Source of the DNA: CAYYIS01 sp964470965
Lineage (GTDB): Bacteria > JAAXHH01 > JABIQT01
Direction of reading: 5' to 3'
DNA: 64,000 nt
Assembly (NCBI GenBank): GCA_964470965.1
Contig: CAYYIS010000005.1
Coordinates: 1 to 64,000 of the forward strand
Shown here: piece after piece, positions 62,352-64,000 of the stretch
Layout of the letters: each line of letters begins with the position of its first letter
Position numbering within the stretch: the stretch's first letter is position 1
Program-made: the position numbers and the translations under genes
Notes under the pieces: generated by a model
What the model saw: the letters and a program-made list of their open reading frames with translations, nothing else
The model's database searches: none
Told to the model about the DNA's origin: nothing

Positions 62352-64000
62352 TTAGCCTGCACGTTCAAGGGAAGCCGACAGTTGAGCATTGGTCTCACGG
62401 AGAATCTTGCTTAAACCTTTGAAAAGAGAGAAGAGGACGTTTGGATGACCGATGATCAGACGATGAAAATCATCACGGTTTATGACAAGCATTTCAGTGT
62501 CTTCTTGCGCCTCAACGGTGGCAGACCTGGGTTCATCTTCGAGGATAGCCATCTCCCCAAAATAATCGCCCTGTTCACGGATCGCTATCACGGCTGCCTT
62601 ATCCTCCCCTTTGACCACACGGACACTGCCCCGCAGAATCAGGTAACAGGCATCCCCCTCGTCCCCTTCCTCAAATATGACCTCGTCCTCTGAAAAATGC
62701 GCCTCTGTTGCGATATCGTTGACCCATTGAATAGTTTCCCCCCCCATCTCAGCGAACAGCGGGACACTTTTCAAGAAAAGAATGCGTTCCATATCATGAC
62801 CCATCTTAGCCACCTCACTTGGCAGAGTTGAATCCCGTTCCTGGGGATCAAGTTTTTTGAGAGCCAACATAGCGTGCCGGCGAATGATAAGGTCCGGGTC
62901 CTTCACCAGTGACGCCACCTCATCCACAACGTCGGTTTCCGTTATTTCACCGGCTACGTATAAGGAGCAGACCCGCAGCCAAAGGGGATTGTCAGAGTCG
63001 AAAGACTTCCTGAGCACTCCGGAAAGCGCAAGGTCTTCTGTGGCCTGAGCCTCGGGGAAATATTTTGTTTCCAAGATGCGTGCCAAGTCTCTTGCCTCCC
63101 GACCCAATTCTGAAAGCAATTCGATGGCTTCTGCTTTGGCGCGCTGGTCAGAACGGCGGAAATTGCTGGAAGCCGCCTTGATGGTACCTGGTTGATGTAT
63201 AACCTGCAAGCACCTCATTGCCTGTGTTTCGTGGCTTGCACTAATCTGCCGAAGCGCGTCTTCCAGTAATAACGTGGCCTTTGATTCCTTTGTATTCTTC
63301 AATGTATTGATCTTGATTTCCTTCTCGCTAAGGCGCATCCCATGTTGTTCCAGAAGGCCCGTTACATGGCGTGCGGTCCGTTGGGAAGCCGCATCGGAAA
63401 TCTGACCCGTGTCAACGCTGTCAGCATCCTGAGCCATTTTAATCCGGACCAGCGCATCGACAATGGCGGAATGGTCCGAAAAATGAGACAGACGGCTGGC
63501 TTGATGCTCAGGTAGAAATCCAAACACTTCCGATAAAACCTCGGAACTGCGAAGATCCCCTATATCGCCAAGGCAAGAAAGAATCCTCTGTAAAAACTTG
63601 GAATTCTCCGGATCTGAATCATACTGTCCGTCTTTCGCCAAGTCTCGCAAGGTTTCGTGGAGAGGATCAAGGCTCAGTTCAACCATACCCGTTAGCGCCT
63701 TCGTTACATCATCTACCAATGATTCATTCCGCATCAGATGTATAAGATCAGGGACGAATTCAGGATCCGCTATCTTGGCTGCGGCCTCAACAGCGGCTCG
63801 CTGTACGGCAAGTTTCTCATCGGACAAATACCCGATAATCCTGAATTGGTGTTGTGGCAGATTCAACTCACCCAGGATGTAAACGGCTATTTCCCTTGTT
63901 TTGCTGTCCTCCGCGGCCAGGGTGCTGTCCAGGGCAGCCGACGCCCGCTGGTACCCGTCACCGGATGACTTACCTTGAAGAAGTCCGACAATCGCCTTGG
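62352..64000 (-). CDS. HEAT-repeat / cyclic nucleotide-binding protein, N-terminal part missing
   Basis: Partial: the minus-strand frame is open to the window edge (no stop from 62352 to 64000), so at least 548 residues are seen and the start is beyond the window. HEAT-like helical repeats (for example VAREVAQR-type helices and EDALRQISASHETQAMRCL) fill most of it. The C-terminus (about the last 135 residues) is a cNMP-binding domain: VIFEEGDEGDACYLILRGSV and GDYFGEMAILEDEPRSATV. Related proteins in other bacteria couple such repeats to a nucleotide transporter or MFS domain, which cannot be seen here. Confidence 0.85.
   Translation of the reverse strand, partial: KAIVGLLQGKSSGDGYQRASAALDSTLAAEDSKTREIAVYILGELNLPQHQFRIIGYLSDEKLAVQRAAVEAAAKIADPEFVPDLIHLMRNESLVDDVTKALTGMVELSLDPLHETLRDLAKDGQYDSDPENSKFLQRILSCLGDIGDLRSSEVLSEVFGFLPEHQASRLSHFSDHSAIVDALVRIKMAQDADSVDTGQISDAASQRTARHVTGLLEQHGMRLSEKEIKINTLKNTKESKATLLLEDALRQISASHETQAMRCLQVIHQPGTIKAASSNFRRSDQRAKAEAIELLSELGREARDLARILETKYFPEAQATEDLALSGVLRKSFDSDNPLWLRVCSLYVAGEITETDVVDEVASLVKDPDLIIRRHAMLALKKLDPQERDSTLPSEVAKMGHDMERILFLKSVPLFAEMGGETIQWVNDIATEAHFSEDEVIFEEGDEGDACYLILRGSVRVVKGEDKAAVIAIREQGDYFGEMAILEDEPRSATVEAQEDTEMLVINRDDFHRLIIGHPNVLFSLFKGLSKILRETNAQLSASLERAG

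Noticed and set aside
1..64000. rRNA, tRNA, CRISPR arrays, transposases and phage genes
   Set aside because: I looked in the gaps and saw none; a covariance search could still find a small RNA.

Overview
The window looks like one chromosomal contig from an uncultured, heterotrophic, Gram-negative-type bacterium. It is moderately GC-rich and has Tat signals, lipoprotein signals and periplasmic binding proteins. The mix of a phytanoyl-CoA dioxygenase, BNR-repeat sialidase-like proteins, Gfo/Idh/MocA oxidoreductases, SMP-30 and lactonase propellers, TldD/PmbA pairs, orphan solute-binding proteins and a metzincin of the DUF5117 type recalls marine or sponge-associated lineages such as Latescibacterota or Poribacteria. 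That placement is inference from gene content only; there is no rRNA or tRNA here. I see no prophage, transposase, CRISPR array or plasmid function.

Layout. 1-7.2 kb: aldo/keto reductase (minus) with a decayed STAS-domain gene upstream, then a plus-strand run of Tat-exported TldD, PmbA/TldE-like and TraB/GumN proteins, a possible gene remnant and an NRAMP-like transporter. 7.3-16.3 kb: cNMP-binding/GGDEF protein overlapping an M20 amidohydrolase, an amidohydrolase, an S9 peptidase, an SDR epimerase, a PRPP synthetase and an orphan TRAP binding protein ending in a strong terminator. 16.3-22.4 kb: amidase, a PhyH-SDR pair with a near-leaderless promoter, SMP-30, Bax-inhibitor-1 and a lone GroES homologue. 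22.6-23.2 kb: an AhpD-like gene with an in-frame TGA exactly at the resolving-cysteine position (CxxU), followed by a textbook bacterial SECIS hairpin. This is the best find in the window. 23.5-31.2 kb (minus): sialidase-like, small membrane protein, polysaccharide deacetylase, M24 peptidase and a two-domain acetylxylan-esterase-like hydrolase, then queF, queE and queC. 31.3-43.3 kb (mostly plus): a tight catabolic-looking cluster (PLP dehydratase, sialidase-like, lactonase, purN, cyclic amidohydrolase, AroM, DHDPS-family aldolase), then a dehydrogenase, GNAT, dipeptidase, ComA-like synthase and a Gfo/Idh/MocA gene split by a roughly 134-nt GC-rich palindromic element. 43.4-50.8 kb: large metzincin, a second Gfo/Idh/MocA, GNAT, MOSC and propionyl-CoA synthetase. 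50.8-64 kb: SRAP/YedK, an oligopeptide-binding protein, GAF and AI-2E-family proteins, an OPT-like transporter, RecD2, an ankyrin protein and a HEAT/cNMP protein that runs off the end.

Together the genes suggest scavenging of peptides, amides, amino acids and sugar acids from complex organic matter: many peptidases, amidohydrolases, binding proteins and propeller enzymes. Core functions are interspersed (purN, prs, que genes, recD2). The selenoprotein predicts that the organism carries selA, selB, selC and selD elsewhere.
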